Assembly (NCBI GenBank): GCA_045545175.1
Contig: JAZQAK010000029.1
Coordinates: 1-49,568, forward strand
Direction: 5' to 3'
Source: RGIG6165 sp045545175
GTDB lineage: Bacteria > Bacillota > Clostridia > Oscillospirales > Feifaniaceae
DNA: 49,568 bases
In this document: positions 26,900-35,459 of the stretch, one piece after another
Position numbering within the stretch: the first letter of the stretch is position 1
How the letters are laid out: the number at the start of each line of letters is the position of its first letter
Made by a program: the position numbers and the translations under genes
Notes under the pieces: model-generated
The model's database searches: none
Seen by the model: only the letters and a program-made list of their open reading frames with translations
What the model was told of the DNA's origin: nothing

Positions 26900-28750
26900 T
26901 TATACGTCCATTATTATCGGAATTATCATGGGTGAGCGTTTCGTCTGCGAATAGACGTACGTACCAAGTGCATCCTTAATGTCATTTTTAATTGCCGCCC
27001 AGTCGTGATTGAAATTATCTTCGTATTTTTCAAGCAGATTTTCAATCACCCTTTTGGCACCGTCCATAAGGTCCTCGCTCTCACGCACGTAAACGAAACC
27101 TCTGGACACTATATCGGGTCCCGATACCACAAGTCCCGAAACAGAATCTATTGAAACTACTACAATTATGAGTCCGTCTTCAGAAAGTTTCTTTCTGTCA
27201 CGGAGAACGATGTTTCCAACGTCACCTACACCGCTGCCATCAACAAGCGTTATTCCCGCCTGTACCTTGCCCGTTATCTTTGCCGTATTTCTTGAAAATT
27301 CAAGAACACTTCCGTTTTCAAGCAACATTATATGCTCATCGTCATAACCTATCTGTTTTGCAAGCAAGGCGTGTTTTACCGTCTGTCTTACCTCACCGTG
27401 TATCGGAACGAAGAATTTCGGTTTTGTAAGCGCTATCATAATTTTAAGCTCTTCCTGACAGGCATGTCCCGAAACGTGTATATCACGCAGACGCTCGTAA
27501 ACCACTTCCGCACCGTGTGCAAGCAGTTCGTTTATAACCTTGGATACCGTTTTTTCATTACCGGGTATTGGAGTTGCAGATATTATGACCATATCATTGG
27601 GACCTATGTCAACTTTTTTATGGTCGTCATGTGCCATTCTTGCGAGAGCACTCATAGGCTCACCCTGGCTTCCCGTAGTGATGAGAACGAGTTTGTCATC
27701 AGCATAATTTCTGATATTTGCAAGGTCTATCAAGGTGTTGCCCGGCACCTCCATTACGCCGAGGTCTATCGCCGTTTTTATGTTCGAGAGCATACTGCGA
27801 CCCGAAACGGCAACCTTTCTTCCGTGAGCAGAGGCAGCATCCATTATCTGTTGCAAACGGTGTATGTTAGAAGCAAACGTTGCAATGATAATACGCTTTT
27901 TTGTGCTTTTGAAGAGCGTATTGAAGGTTTCTCCGACTATCCTCTCGCTTGAAGTAAATCCGGGTCTTTCAGCATTGGTGCTGTCAGAGAAAAGGGCAAG
28001 CACACCCTGTTTGCCGAGTTCACCAAATCTGCCAAGGTCAATCATCTGTGTGTGTATGGGTGTCGAATCTATCTTAAAGTCACCCGTGAACACAAGAACA
28101 CCCGCAGGGGTTGTCACAGCAAGTGCCACAGCACCCGGGATAGAGTGATTCGTGTGTATGAATTCAATTGTAAAGCATCCGATTTTTATCGTTGAGCCTG
28201 CATTGACAACGTTAAGTTTTGCCTTTTTAACAAGCTTATGTTCTTCAAGTTTGTTCTTTACAAAGCCGATAGTAAGGTCGGTACCGTATATCGGCACGTT
28301 CACCTTTTTGAGCACGAAAGGAATTCCGCCAATATGGTCCTCATGGCCGTGTGTCAGCACGATACCCTTGAACTTGTCGAAATTCTTTTCTATATAAGTG
28401 TAATCGGGTATAACATAGTCAACACCCGGCATATCACCGTCAGGAAAACTCATTCCCGCATCAACGCATATCATATCGTCACCGTATTCAATCACGGTCA
28501 TATTCTTTCCGACTTCACCAAGTCCGCCAATCGGAATAACTTTTACGTTGAAAGGCAGTTTTTCCTCTTTAACCGTCTTTTTCTTTTTGGGTGCAGACTG
28601 TTTTTTTACGGTTTTTTTTGGAGTCTGCTTAACGTTCTGAGACGTTTTTTTCTTTTTATTTACAGGCTTATTGGTTTCCTGAACAGTTTTCTGTGGTTTC
28701 TTTTTCGGTCTGTAATAGTGCTTTTTTTGCTTTTTCGTTTCTTCTGCCAT
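26900..28750 (-). CDS. rnj: Ribonuclease J with a Lys-rich N-terminal extension
   Basis: A 616-residue metallo-beta-lactamase/beta-CASP ribonuclease with endo- and 5'-exonuclease activity in RNA decay and processing. The catalytic motif is H134-G-H136-E-D138-H139 (VLTHGHEDHIGG). Other signatures are GGLGEVGKNM, GDFKID, SDSTNAERPG and the C-terminal HVSGHA and PIHGE motifs. Residues 1-63 form an unusual Lys/Pro/Gln/Thr tail before the normal RNase J start, which could bind RNA or ribosomes (inference). The ATG at 28750 is chosen for its AAAGGAGG site. The gene has its own consensus promoter and a leader of about 180 bases with two hairpins. Confidence 0.95.
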   Translation of the reverse strand: MAEETKKQKKHYYRPKKKPQKTVQETNKPVNKKKKTSQNVKQTPKKTVKKQSAPKKKKTVKEEKLPFNVKVIPIGGLGEVGKNMTVIEYGDDMICVDAGMSFPDGDMPGVDYVIPDYTYIEKNFDKFKGIVLTHGHEDHIGGIPFVLKKVNVPIYGTDLTIGFVKNKLEEHKLVKKAKLNVVNAGSTIKIGCFTIEFIHTNHSIPGAVALAVTTPAGVLVFTGDFKIDSTPIHTQMIDLGRFGELGKQGVLALFSDSTNAERPGFTSSERIVGETFNTLFKSTKKRIIIATFASNIHRLQQIMDAASAHGRKVAVSGRSMLSNIKTAIDLGVMEVPGNTLIDLANIRNYADDKLVLITTGSQGEPMSALARMAHDDHKKVDIGPNDMVIISATPIPGNEKTVSKVINELLAHGAEVVYERLRDIHVSGHACQEELKIMIALTKPKFFVPIHGEVRQTVKHALLAKQIGYDDEHIMLLENGSVLEFSRNTAKITGKVQAGITLVDGSGVGDVGNIVLRDRKKLSEDGLIIVVVSIDSVSGLVVSGPDIVSRGFVYVRESEDLMDGAKRVIENLLEKYEDNFNHDWAAIKNDIKDALGTYVYSQTKRSPMIIPIIMDV

Positions 28751-28765
28751 ATTTCCTCCTTTCAT

Positions 28766-28824
28766 ATTCTGTTAAGCAGTTGTATTAGGCTATTTCGTCT
28801 GCTGCTGCAACTACTTAACAGAAT
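28766..28824 (-). promoter_or_regulatory. Large hairpin in the RNase J leader
   Basis: Perfect 11-base arms (ATTCTGTTAAG / CTTAACAGAAT) continue after one mismatch into AGTTG / CAACT, closing a 25-base loop. It ends only a few bases before the ribosome binding site. A second, smaller hairpin (GAGGGA / TCCCTC) lies at 28842-28862. A role in autoregulation or transcript stability is inference. Confidence 0.6.
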
Positions 28825-28935
28825 CACACATAGCAAAACAAGAGGGATCGTTTTTGTCCCTCAAAGTATTAAATTCTACGTACATATATATACTCCGTGC
28901 GTGAGTGGATACACGGTGTCAATCAATTACAGTTA

Positions 28936-28964
28936 ATTATATATTAAATTGACAATTATGTCAA
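28936..28964 (-). promoter_or_regulatory. Consensus sigma-A promoter of the RNase J gene
   Basis: On the minus strand TTGACA (28964-28959), a 17-base spacer and TATAAT (28941-28936) match the vegetative consensus perfectly. The -35 box is one arm of an inverted repeat TTGACA-TAAT-TGTCAA. Confidence 0.85.
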
Positions 28965-28968
28965 ATCT

Positions 28969-30138
28969 TCACTCATCTGCATTTTCGGCAAGACGGTATA
29001 TCTCTTTTTTGTAGAAACAGCACAGTTCATCTGCCGATTCTTCATCATACGCCTCAACCATAAGACGCAGACCGCCCGTAACACACGGCAAAACCCGCAC
29101 CCTTGCCGCACTGCCTATTCTGCCTGAAAGACGCCTTATTACGTAATCCTTGCGTGAAGACGGTATCCATATATTCTGTACCCTCGTTACCGTGCAGGGA
29201 ATATGCCCCTTCGCCTCTTTAAGTCCAATATTCTTTTCTTTCAGATAAGCACATATCTGCACCGCCGCAAGAAGTGCATCAAAATGAACTGCATTCTGTG
29301 CAACACACTTTCTTGCAAAGCTGTCATCCTTATCGGCAATGTCGTATACTTTATAATATTCTATCCCGTAAAGTTCACATAAACTGTCGCAAAAGGTAGG
29401 ATAGAGATAAGAATATGCCATTTTGTCTGCACCCTTTTCGGATGCAATTTTTATGAGCAACGCCGAAAGTTCATTTTTTGTAATCGGACACATTTTTTCA
29501 TCCCTACCCCACAAAAAATGCCCCTCCCTGTCTGCACACAGAGTTATGTGTCCAGGTGAAGAGTCAGATAAAAGTTTTGCACCGCACTTTTCAAAAATTT
29601 CTTTTGCACAGGCTGACATATAGGTGTTGGCAGAGTCAAAATGAAGGTGTAATCCGCTTAAGTCGGCTGTTGCAACGTCATTTACGTAGTCGGACACGTC
29701 ACATCTCGACGTATTATCGGCAGGTATATCTGCGGCAAGCACACCGTCAGGCAACATACCGTGAAGTTTTTTGAGTTCATTATAACTTTCAAACGAAACC
29801 TTAAGACCGTATCTGTCGTAAAAATATATTCCGCAAGTACCGTCTCTTAAATTAAGCATAATTCCGCCGTCAAGGCCTTTTTTTCTTATTGAGTATGAGA
29901 GAAGTGCACCGAAACCCATGCCCAGATCAAATGCCTGCACATCCGTTTTTACGACACCCGAAAGAACGGCACTTTTTGCCCCTGCAAGACTCCGATCATC
30001 CGCCATAACACCAATCTTGCCTTTGAAATGAAGTGCCGCCGCAGCCCCTATTCTCACAGCCTCACAGGCATCGAATTTCAAAAGTTTTATACGTGCCTTT
30101 TCTCCATCAAATATAACTCGTGACGTTCTCTCTCTCAT
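28969..30138 (-). CDS. Phosphohexomutase-like pseudoenzyme (degenerate PMM/GlmM family)
   Basis: A 389-residue protein that follows the alpha-D-phosphohexomutase layout but has lost its catalytic signatures. The segment GLDGGIMLNLRDGTCGIYFY lines up with the phosphoserine loop of the family (normally GGIMITASHNP followed by NGIK), with no SHNP. The metal loop DGDADR is represented by LCADREG. The phosphate-binding loop SGTEP near the C-terminus is represented by CVTGG, followed by the family-like RLMVEAYD. Early segments such as GKIGVMADDRSLAGAK and DVQAFDLG also fit. The alignment is by eye. The ATG at 30138 has a GAGGTGAGG site; longer frames do not. It is downstream of a membrane protein gene and precedes the RNase J promoter. 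Confidence 0.7.
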   Translation of the reverse strand: MRERTSRVIFDGEKARIKLLKFDACEAVRIGAAAALHFKGKIGVMADDRSLAGAKSAVLSGVVKTDVQAFDLGMGFGALLSYSIRKKGLDGGIMLNLRDGTCGIYFYDRYGLKVSFESYNELKKLHGMLPDGVLAADIPADNTSRCDVSDYVNDVATADLSGLHLHFDSANTYMSACAKEIFEKCGAKLLSDSSPGHITLCADREGHFLWGRDEKMCPITKNELSALLIKIASEKGADKMAYSYLYPTFCDSLCELYGIEYYKVYDIADKDDSFARKCVAQNAVHFDALLAAVQICAYLKEKNIGLKEAKGHIPCTVTRVQNIWIPSSRKDYVIRRLSGRIGSAARVRVLPCVTGGLRLMVEAYDEESADELCCFYKKEIYRLAENADE

Positions 30139-30187
30139 ATTCCTCACCTCAAGGATTATTTTTACCCTAAAATAAGGAATTACACAT

Positions 30188-30220
30188 AAAAAAATGATTG
30201 CATACGCAATCATTTTTTCT
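30188..30220 (-). terminator. Terminator overlapping the end of the membrane protein gene
   Basis: An AAAAAATGATTGC / GCAATCATTTTTT hairpin contains the stop codon of the upstream minus-strand gene. It probably limits read-through into the phosphohexomutase-like gene. Confidence 0.8.
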
Positions 30221-31016
30221 TCTTTTCAACCCTTCTCGAAAGAGGTGCATGATAATCGCCCTCTTTATTGAATTCAAGTTTTAAGCCGTATTTGTCTTTT
30301 GACCATTTGCAAAGAACGACGGCAATCACGATATATGCAATATACGTTACGATTTTGGTCCATCCAAGCAAACCGAGCATATCCTGTAAAGTGAGCAGCC
30401 CACCTGCAACAAACCATCCACCTGCCGCATAGTAGGCATATTTCTGCTCACCCCTGACTGCATGGCCTATAATCGATGCAAGTGCAATGTAAACGGCAGT
30501 CATAACTATCGGGTAAATAACACCGGCAATGCTTTCAGCGAGAGTTATGCTTTCAATTTCCTTTATATACGGCTCGTACATCTGGGCAAACTCCTCAGTG
30601 ATACCGCCTTCCTTAATAAGCGTAGCAACCGAAATGTAGGTAATCGACGAGAGCAGTTCTATAAACGCATTACCCAGTGCAAAACCGACACCTGCACCGT
30701 AGAACACCGCAAAAGTATTTCTCTTCAAGAACACGTGCATAAAAAACCTGAGTGCAGAAACTTGTACGGCAACACTTACAATAAGCTTGACAAAGTCAAA
30801 TATCGCGTTGCTGACATTTCCAAAGCCCAGCATAACGAGCAGAGTCATAATTATATCGGTGACATAATAAGTTGAAATAAACGTAACCAGACCCACCACG
30901 TAGGAACGCAGGCCCGCCTTTCCAAGTGCAGATACCAACGCAACCGCAACAACTATGGCTATTACGGAGAGTGCCATTGATACGTAATTTAAAGGAATAA
31001 CAAACGATGCGACCAT
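30210..31016 (-). CDS. Multi-pass membrane protein, possibly YhfC-like
   Basis: A 268-residue integral membrane protein with about seven hydrophobic helices, a central charged loop (about residues 135-160) and a Lys-rich cytoplasmic end (RRVEKKKK). The GAGVGFALGNAFIELL helix recalls the YhfC family of putative intramembrane metalloproteases, whose related segment carries the proposed catalytic Glu. The His-containing motifs of that family are not clear here, so the assignment is weak. It has its own promoter on the minus strand and a terminator overlapping its stop. It may share transcripts with the phosphohexomutase-like gene, 71 bases downstream. No function is proposed. Confidence 0.7.
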   Translation of the reverse strand: MVASFVIPLNYVSMALSVIAIVVAVALVSALGKAGLRSYVVGLVTFISTYYVTDIIMTLLVMLGFGNVSNAIFDFVKLIVSVAVQVSALRFFMHVFLKRNTFAVFYGAGVGFALGNAFIELLSSITYISVATLIKEGGITEEFAQMYEPYIKEIESITLAESIAGVIYPIVMTAVYIALASIIGHAVRGEQKYAYYAAGGWFVAGGLLTLQDMLGLLGWTKIVTYIAYIVIAVVLCKWSKDKYGLKLEFNKEGDYHAPLSRRVEKKKK

Positions 31017-31046
31017 ATTCTATCCTCGTAATCATAAATTTCTATA

Positions 31047-31075
31047 ATTATAGCACAAATTATAATAAAATACAA
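31047..31075 (-). promoter_or_regulatory. Sigma-A promoter of the membrane protein gene
   Basis: On the minus strand TTGTAT (31075-31070), 17 bases and TATAAT (31052-31047) lie about 30 bases upstream of the ATG. Confidence 0.7.
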
Positions 31076-31084
31076 AATTTATTA

Positions 31085-31113
31085 TTGACTTTATCACAAG
31101 AAAAGTTTATTCT
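31085..31113 (+). promoter_or_regulatory. Candidate promoter of the serC operon
   Basis: TTGACT (31085-31090), 17 bases and TATTCT (31108-31113). A 12-base perfect palindrome, ATTCTATAGAAT (31109-31120), overlaps the -10 region and could be an operator. Confidence 0.5.
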
Positions 31114-31127
31114 ATAGAATATAATCG

Positions 31128-31170
31128 GAACTTTAGTCTACCACTTCATAATATATAGGAACTAAAGTTC
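31128..31170 (+). promoter_or_regulatory. Inverted repeat in the serC leader
   Basis: Perfect 10-base arms GAACTTTAGT (31128-31137) and ACTAAAGTTC (31161-31170) enclose 23 bases in the leader of serC. There is no T-run after it, so it is not a simple terminator. It could be an RNA structure or a protein site. Confidence 0.5.
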
Positions 31171-31207
31171 TCGTTGGCAATCATTTTGAAAAGAGGTTAC
31201 ACAACAA

Positions 31208-32287
31208 ATGGAAAGAGTATACAACTTTGCCGCAGGTCCTTCTATGCTTCCTCTTGAAGTCCTTGAAGAAGCACAGCGCGATCTTATCAACTACAAAGGC
31301 AGCGGTATGAGCGTTATGGAAATGAGCCACCGTTCAAAACAGTATCAGGCTATTTTTGACGAAACAGAGGCTACTCTTCGCCGTATTATGAATATAAGCG
31401 ATGACTATGCCGTTATGTTTTTACAGGGCGGCGCTTCACTTCAGTTTTCTATGGTACCGATGAATCTTATGCCTAAAGGTGCCACCGCAAATTACTGTGA
31501 AACAGGCGTATTCGCGAAAAAGGCTGCCGCAGAAGCTAAAAAATGGGGTAACGTTATAACGATAACGTCGGGTAAGGAAAACAATTACACTAATATTCCT
31601 GAACTTACGGATGACATCGTTACAGATGATGCTTCATACGTTCACATCACACAGAACAATACCATTTTCGGTACGACCTATCACAAGACTCCCGACATTA
31701 AAAAGTGTCCGCTTGTTTCCGATATGTCCTCCGTAATTCTCGGCGAGGAATTTGACGTAAACAAATATGGCATCATCTATGCAGGTGCTCAGAAAAATAT
31801 GGGGCCTGCAGGTATGACGCTTGTTATAGCAAAGAAAGAACTTCTCGGCAAAGCACCCGAGGATATACCGTCGATGCTCAATTACTCACTTATGGCAGAT
31901 AACGGTTCAATGTATAACACACCTCCCTGCTGGGCTATCTATATGGCAGGTCTCGTTTACAAATGGGTTGAAAAATCAGGCGGTGTAAAGGCTCTCGAAA
32001 ACAGAAATAAAGAGAAATCTGCACTTCTTTACGATGCTATCGACTCATCAAAACTCTTTACCGCACCTGCAACGGAGAATTGCCGTTCTTATATGAACGT
32101 CACTTTCACGTTGCCGACAGACGAACTTACCGCAGAATTCCTTGATTTCGTCAAGGATAGAAATATGACCAATCTCAAAGGACACAGAGCGGTCGGCGGT
32201 ATGAGAGCATCTATCTACAACGCTATGCCTATCGAGGGCGTAAACGAACTTGTAAAAGCTATTAAAGAATTTGAGGCGAAAAAATAA
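31208..32287 (+). CDS. serC: Phosphoserine aminotransferase SerC
   Basis: A 359-residue fold-type I, pyridoxal-phosphate enzyme that converts 3-phosphohydroxypyruvate to phosphoserine. The start YNFAAGPSMLPLEVLEEAQ is the family hallmark, and the cofactor lysine is K196 in YAGAQKNMGPAG. HRSKQYQAIFDE near residue 40 and the ending GGMRASIYNAMP are also characteristic. The length is standard. An AGAGG site lies upstream. Its stop shares a base with the serA start (TAATG), so the two serine-pathway genes are coupled. The leader carries an inverted repeat that may control the operon. Confidence 0.97.
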   Translation: MERVYNFAAGPSMLPLEVLEEAQRDLINYKGSGMSVMEMSHRSKQYQAIFDETEATLRRIMNISDDYAVMFLQGGASLQFSMVPMNLMPKGATANYCETGVFAKKAAAEAKKWGNVITITSGKENNYTNIPELTDDIVTDDASYVHITQNNTIFGTTYHKTPDIKKCPLVSDMSSVILGEEFDVNKYGIIYAGAQKNMGPAGMTLVIAKKELLGKAPEDIPSMLNYSLMADNGSMYNTPPCWAIYMAGLVYKWVEKSGGVKALENRNKEKSALLYDAIDSSKLFTAPATENCRSYMNVTFTLPTDELTAEFLDFVKDRNMTNLKGHRAVGGMRASIYNAMPIEGVNELVKAIKEFEAKK

Positions 32288-33396
32288 TGTTCAATATAGA
32301 AACTCTTAACAAAATTTCCGATATAATATACGATGCACTTCCCGGTGAGATTTTTACCGTTAGTGACAACGTAGAAAATCCCGATGCCATTCTCGTTCGC
32401 AGTGCCGATATGCACTGTATGGAACTTGCCGAAAACGTTCTTGCGGTAGCAAGGGCAGGTGCAGGCACCAACAATATCCCCTGCGACATATGTGCAAACA
32501 AGGGTATCGTCGTATTCAATACACCCGGTGCAAACGCAAACGCAGTTAAAGAACTCGTTATCTGCGGTATGCTTCTCTCGTGCAGACGTGTGCTTGCAGG
32601 CGAAAGCTGGGTAAGAGGCTTGAAGGCTGAGGGTCAGACAGGCATTGAAAAACTTGCCGAAAAGGGCAAAAGTCAGTTCGTCGGTCCCGAAATCAAGGGC
32701 AAAACGCTCGGTATCATCGGTCTCGGTGCTATCGGCAGGCTCGTTGCAGAGGCTTCCGTTGCACTCGGTATGACAGTTATCGGTTACGACCCATATTTTA
32801 AGGGTGAAATTGCAAACGTAACTGTTACGGATGATTTGAATAAACTCTATGAGGCTTCAAACTTTATCTCCCTTCACGTTCCGCTCAACGACGGCACAAA
32901 GGGTATGATAAACGCCGACGTGGTTGCAAAACTCCCCAAAGGTGCAGTAATTCTCAACTTTGCAAGAGGCGGTCTTGTAAATAACGACGCTATAAAATCA
33001 GGTCTTGCTGACGGTACTCTCCGTGCTTACGTGACCGACTTTGCTTCAGACGAACTTATCGGTGTAGACGGCGTTATCGCTTTCCCACACCTTGGTGCAT
33101 CAACCCCCGAAAGTGAAGAAAACTGTGCCGTTATGGCTTCGCAGGAACTTTATGAGTTTCTCGTAAACGGCAATATCGTAAACTCCGTAAATATGCCCTC
33201 CCTTTCTGCCGAAAGGAAAGCAGGCAGCAGAATTACCGTCATTTCAAAAGAAGGCACAGAAGTCGAATTTGACGGTGCTGTGGCAGTAAATTCCGCTTCA
33301 AAGGGCGGTTATACGTATACGATAGCCGATTTTGACAACGTGGTTGACAAATCCGTTGTAAAAGCAGATAATGTAATTAGAATAAGAATTATATAA
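32287..33396 (+). CDS. serA: D-3-phosphoglycerate dehydrogenase SerA (short form)
   Basis: A 369-residue NAD-dependent dehydrogenase for the first step of serine synthesis. The Rossmann motif is GIIGLGAIGRLVAEA, and the catalytic triad is R227 (NFARGG), E256 (DFASDE) and H268 (FPHLGAST). The C-terminal extension of about 80 residues after residue 290 has weak similarity to a regulatory domain, and a full ACT signature is not obvious. It is therefore close to the short, possibly feedback-insensitive type. It is preceded by serC and followed by a hairpin and a DUF1015 gene, an arrangement seen in other Firmicutes. Confidence 0.95.
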   Translation: MFNIETLNKISDIIYDALPGEIFTVSDNVENPDAILVRSADMHCMELAENVLAVARAGAGTNNIPCDICANKGIVVFNTPGANANAVKELVICGMLLSCRRVLAGESWVRGLKAEGQTGIEKLAEKGKSQFVGPEIKGKTLGIIGLGAIGRLVAEASVALGMTVIGYDPYFKGEIANVTVTDDLNKLYEASNFISLHVPLNDGTKGMINADVVAKLPKGAVILNFARGGLVNNDAIKSGLADGTLRAYVTDFASDELIGVDGVIAFPHLGASTPESEENCAVMASQELYEFLVNGNIVNSVNMPSLSAERKAGSRITVISKEGTEVEFDGAVAVNSASKGGYTYTIADFDNVVDKSVVKADNVIRIRII

Positions 33397-33399
33397 TTA

Positions 33400-33429
33400 T
33401 AAACCTCCTCGTTATCGGGGAGGTTTATT
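33400..33429 (+). terminator. Intercistronic hairpin/weak terminator after serA
   Basis: AAACCTCCTCG / CGGGGAGGTTT with a TTAT loop gives a strong stem, but only a broken T-run follows. It probably attenuates rather than blocks transcription into the DUF1015 gene. Confidence 0.65.
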
Positions 33430-33442
33430 TGCAGAGGTAGTT

Positions 33443-34579
33443 ATGGAAAAACTTAAAAAACTTGCAATTGAAATTCCCGAGATTTATCTTCCTGCCGAAG
33501 ACGTGGATTACTCAAAATTTTCGGTCATCGCCTGTGACCAGTACACGTCACGTCCGCAGTATTGGGAACAAGTTGAAAAAAACGTCGGTGACAGTCCGTC
33601 ATCACTTAATATGATGCTTCCCGAAATTTATCTCGACAGAAATAACGATGAAACAAGGGCAAAAATAAATGCCACAATGCAGGAATATATTGATAACGGC
33701 ACACTTGTAAATATCGGCAAGTGTTTTGTATACGTTAAAAGGCATCTTGAAAGCGGTGTAAGGCAGGGGCTCGTGCTCGCACTTGACCTTGAACAGTACG
33801 ATTTTCACAGCGGTTCGGACAGTATGATTCGTGCAACGGAAAAAACGGTTGAAAGCCGTCTGCCTGCACGAATTGAAATACGCAGGAATGCACCTCTCGA
33901 AATGCCTCACATTCTCGTGCTTATCAACGATGCAAAGGACAAGCTTTTCTCGTATATCAGTTCCCTCTCCCTTCCCTCACTCTATGATTTTGAGTTGATG
34001 CAAAACGGTGGCAGGATAGAAGGCTATAAAATAGATAATGAAGAGATATATTCCGCCATTGCCGACATTTTAGAAGAAATAAAGACCGAGGGCGGTGACA
34101 ATTTCCTCTACGCAATGGGTGACGGCAATCACTCTCTCGCTTCAGCAAAGGCTTTCTGGGATGAAATCAAGGAATCTGTTGATGATAAAGAAAATCATCC
34201 TGCAAGATATGCGCTCGTTGAAATCGAAAACATATTTGACGAAGCAATGATATTCGAGCCGATACACAGAGTTATATTCGGTACAGACAGAGAAACTCTT
34301 GAAAAGGAAGTTGACCTTACGGGCGATGCCCAGGATATAGAGCCAAGGCTTGATGAATGGCTTTTGGCACACCCCGAGGCAAGCATAGACTATATTCACG
34401 GCAAAGAAGAGGCGATTGAAATTGCCGAGAAAAACGGCGGTGTGGCAATCGTGTTTGATGAATTTGAAAAAGCATCGCTTTTTGATACGGTCAGAAAAAA
34501 CGGTTGTCTTGTGAGAAAAAGTTTTTCTATGGGTGCTGCCGACACCAAGCGTTTTTACCTTGAATGCAGAAAAATATAA
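33443..34579 (+). CDS. DUF1015 family protein
   Basis: A 378-residue soluble protein of the DUF1015 family. Recognisable parts are the start with PAEDVDYSKFSVIACDQYTS, the middle segment with ATEKTVESRLPARIEIRRNA and the conserved GDGNHSLASAKAFW motif near residue 225, which looks like an active or binding site. The biochemical function of the family is not established to my knowledge. Co-occurrence with serA and serC hints at a role in serine or one-carbon metabolism, which is inference. An AGAGG site precedes the ATG. It ends at a terminator shared with the converging ymdB-type gene. Confidence 0.88.
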   Translation: MEKLKKLAIEIPEIYLPAEDVDYSKFSVIACDQYTSRPQYWEQVEKNVGDSPSSLNMMLPEIYLDRNNDETRAKINATMQEYIDNGTLVNIGKCFVYVKRHLESGVRQGLVLALDLEQYDFHSGSDSMIRATEKTVESRLPARIEIRRNAPLEMPHILVLINDAKDKLFSYISSLSLPSLYDFELMQNGGRIEGYKIDNEEIYSAIADILEEIKTEGGDNFLYAMGDGNHSLASAKAFWDEIKESVDDKENHPARYALVEIENIFDEAMIFEPIHRVIFGTDRETLEKEVDLTGDAQDIEPRLDEWLLAHPEASIDYIHGKEEAIEIAEKNGGVAIVFDEFEKASLFDTVRKNGCLVRKSFSMGAADTKRFYLECRKI

Positions 34580-34613
34580 AAAAATAACCGTGATTTTTCA
34601 CGGTTATTTTTTA
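34579..34613. terminator. Bidirectional terminator between the DUF1015 gene and the ymdB-type gene
   Basis: An AAAATAACCGTGA / TCACGGTTATTTT hairpin with A and T runs. The stop codon of the minus-strand gene lies within it. Confidence 0.9.
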
Positions 34614-35380
34614 TTGTATCTTTCAATATTTGTACATTTACCCGTTTTTTCATCAAGGTCAATGAGAACACCGTTCATTTCACATTTTCCGATCGCCGCA
34701 TTGAAGCGTGTGGGCATTTTTGTTGTGAAACGATATATGACGTCCTCTTTTTTTACACCGAGAATAGAATCGACAACACCCGTCATACCAACGTCGGTGA
34801 TAAAACCCGTATAATCGGAAAGAATCTTTTCATCCGCCGTCTGCACGTGTGTATGCGTTCCGACAACTGCCGACACCCTGCCTGCAACGTATTCTGCAAA
34901 AGCACGTTTTTCACTCGTCGCCTCGGCATGAAAATCAATAATTATATTTTTTGTCTGCTCAGATATTTTTTCTATAAGTCTGTCCGCCGTTTTAAAGGGA
35001 CACTCAAATGCATCAAGCATATACGTTCCGAGCATACTGATAACGGCAATCTTATCTCCCCTGTCGGTTGTGTATATGCAGTAACCGCAACCCGGCACGT
35101 CGGTAGGATAGTTTACGGGGCGCAGAAGATATTCCTGCTCATCAATATACGAATATATCTCTCTTCTCCTGAAAGAATGGTTTCCGCCCGTTATTATATC
35201 GACGCCTGCCGAAAAAAGCCTGTCGGCAGAAAACGGAAGAATGCCGTTTCCATCAGCCGAATTCTCGCCGTTTGCTATTACAACGTCTGCAGAGCATTCT
35301 TTTCTTATGTTCCAGAGATTGTCAAGCAGGAAGGTCGTTCCCGGTCCTGATACGACGTCTCCGATAAAAAGTATTCTCAT
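34604..35380 (-). CDS. ymdB: YmdB-family metallophosphoesterase (2',3'-cyclic nucleotide phosphodiesterase)
   Basis: A 258-residue calcineurin-like phosphodiesterase of the YmdB/TIGR00282 family. Metal-binding motifs appear in order: GDVVSGPG near the start, NGENSADGNG, GGNHSFRRREI, DFHAEATSEK and GTHTHVQTADE, followed by TDVGMTG. In Bacillus subtilis YmdB hydrolyses 2',3'-cAMP and affects biofilm and sporulation decisions; that role here is by homology. The ATG at 35380 directly precedes RILFIGDVV, the normal family start, with AAAGG upstream. Longer frames run into the tRNA promoter region. An extended -10 (TGTTACAAT) lies upstream on the minus strand near 35415. Confidence 0.93.
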   Translation of the reverse strand: MRILFIGDVVSGPGTTFLLDNLWNIRKECSADVVIANGENSADGNGILPFSADRLFSAGVDIITGGNHSFRRREIYSYIDEQEYLLRPVNYPTDVPGCGYCIYTTDRGDKIAVISMLGTYMLDAFECPFKTADRLIEKISEQTKNIIIDFHAEATSEKRAFAEYVAGRVSAVVGTHTHVQTADEKILSDYTGFITDVGMTGVVDSILGVKKEDVIYRFTTKMPTRFNAAIGKCEMNGVLIDLDEKTGKCTNIERYNKK

Positions 35381-35459
35381 AAGTACAAGCCTTTCTGTTA
35401 TTGCTAAAAATATTGTAACACGAAAACAAAAAAAATCTATACTTTTTTTAATTTTTCTC

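Noticed and set aside
31120..31207. T-box or serine riboswitch before serC
   Set aside because: No T-box AGGGTGG signature or specifier loop is visible, and the leader is too short for known classes.
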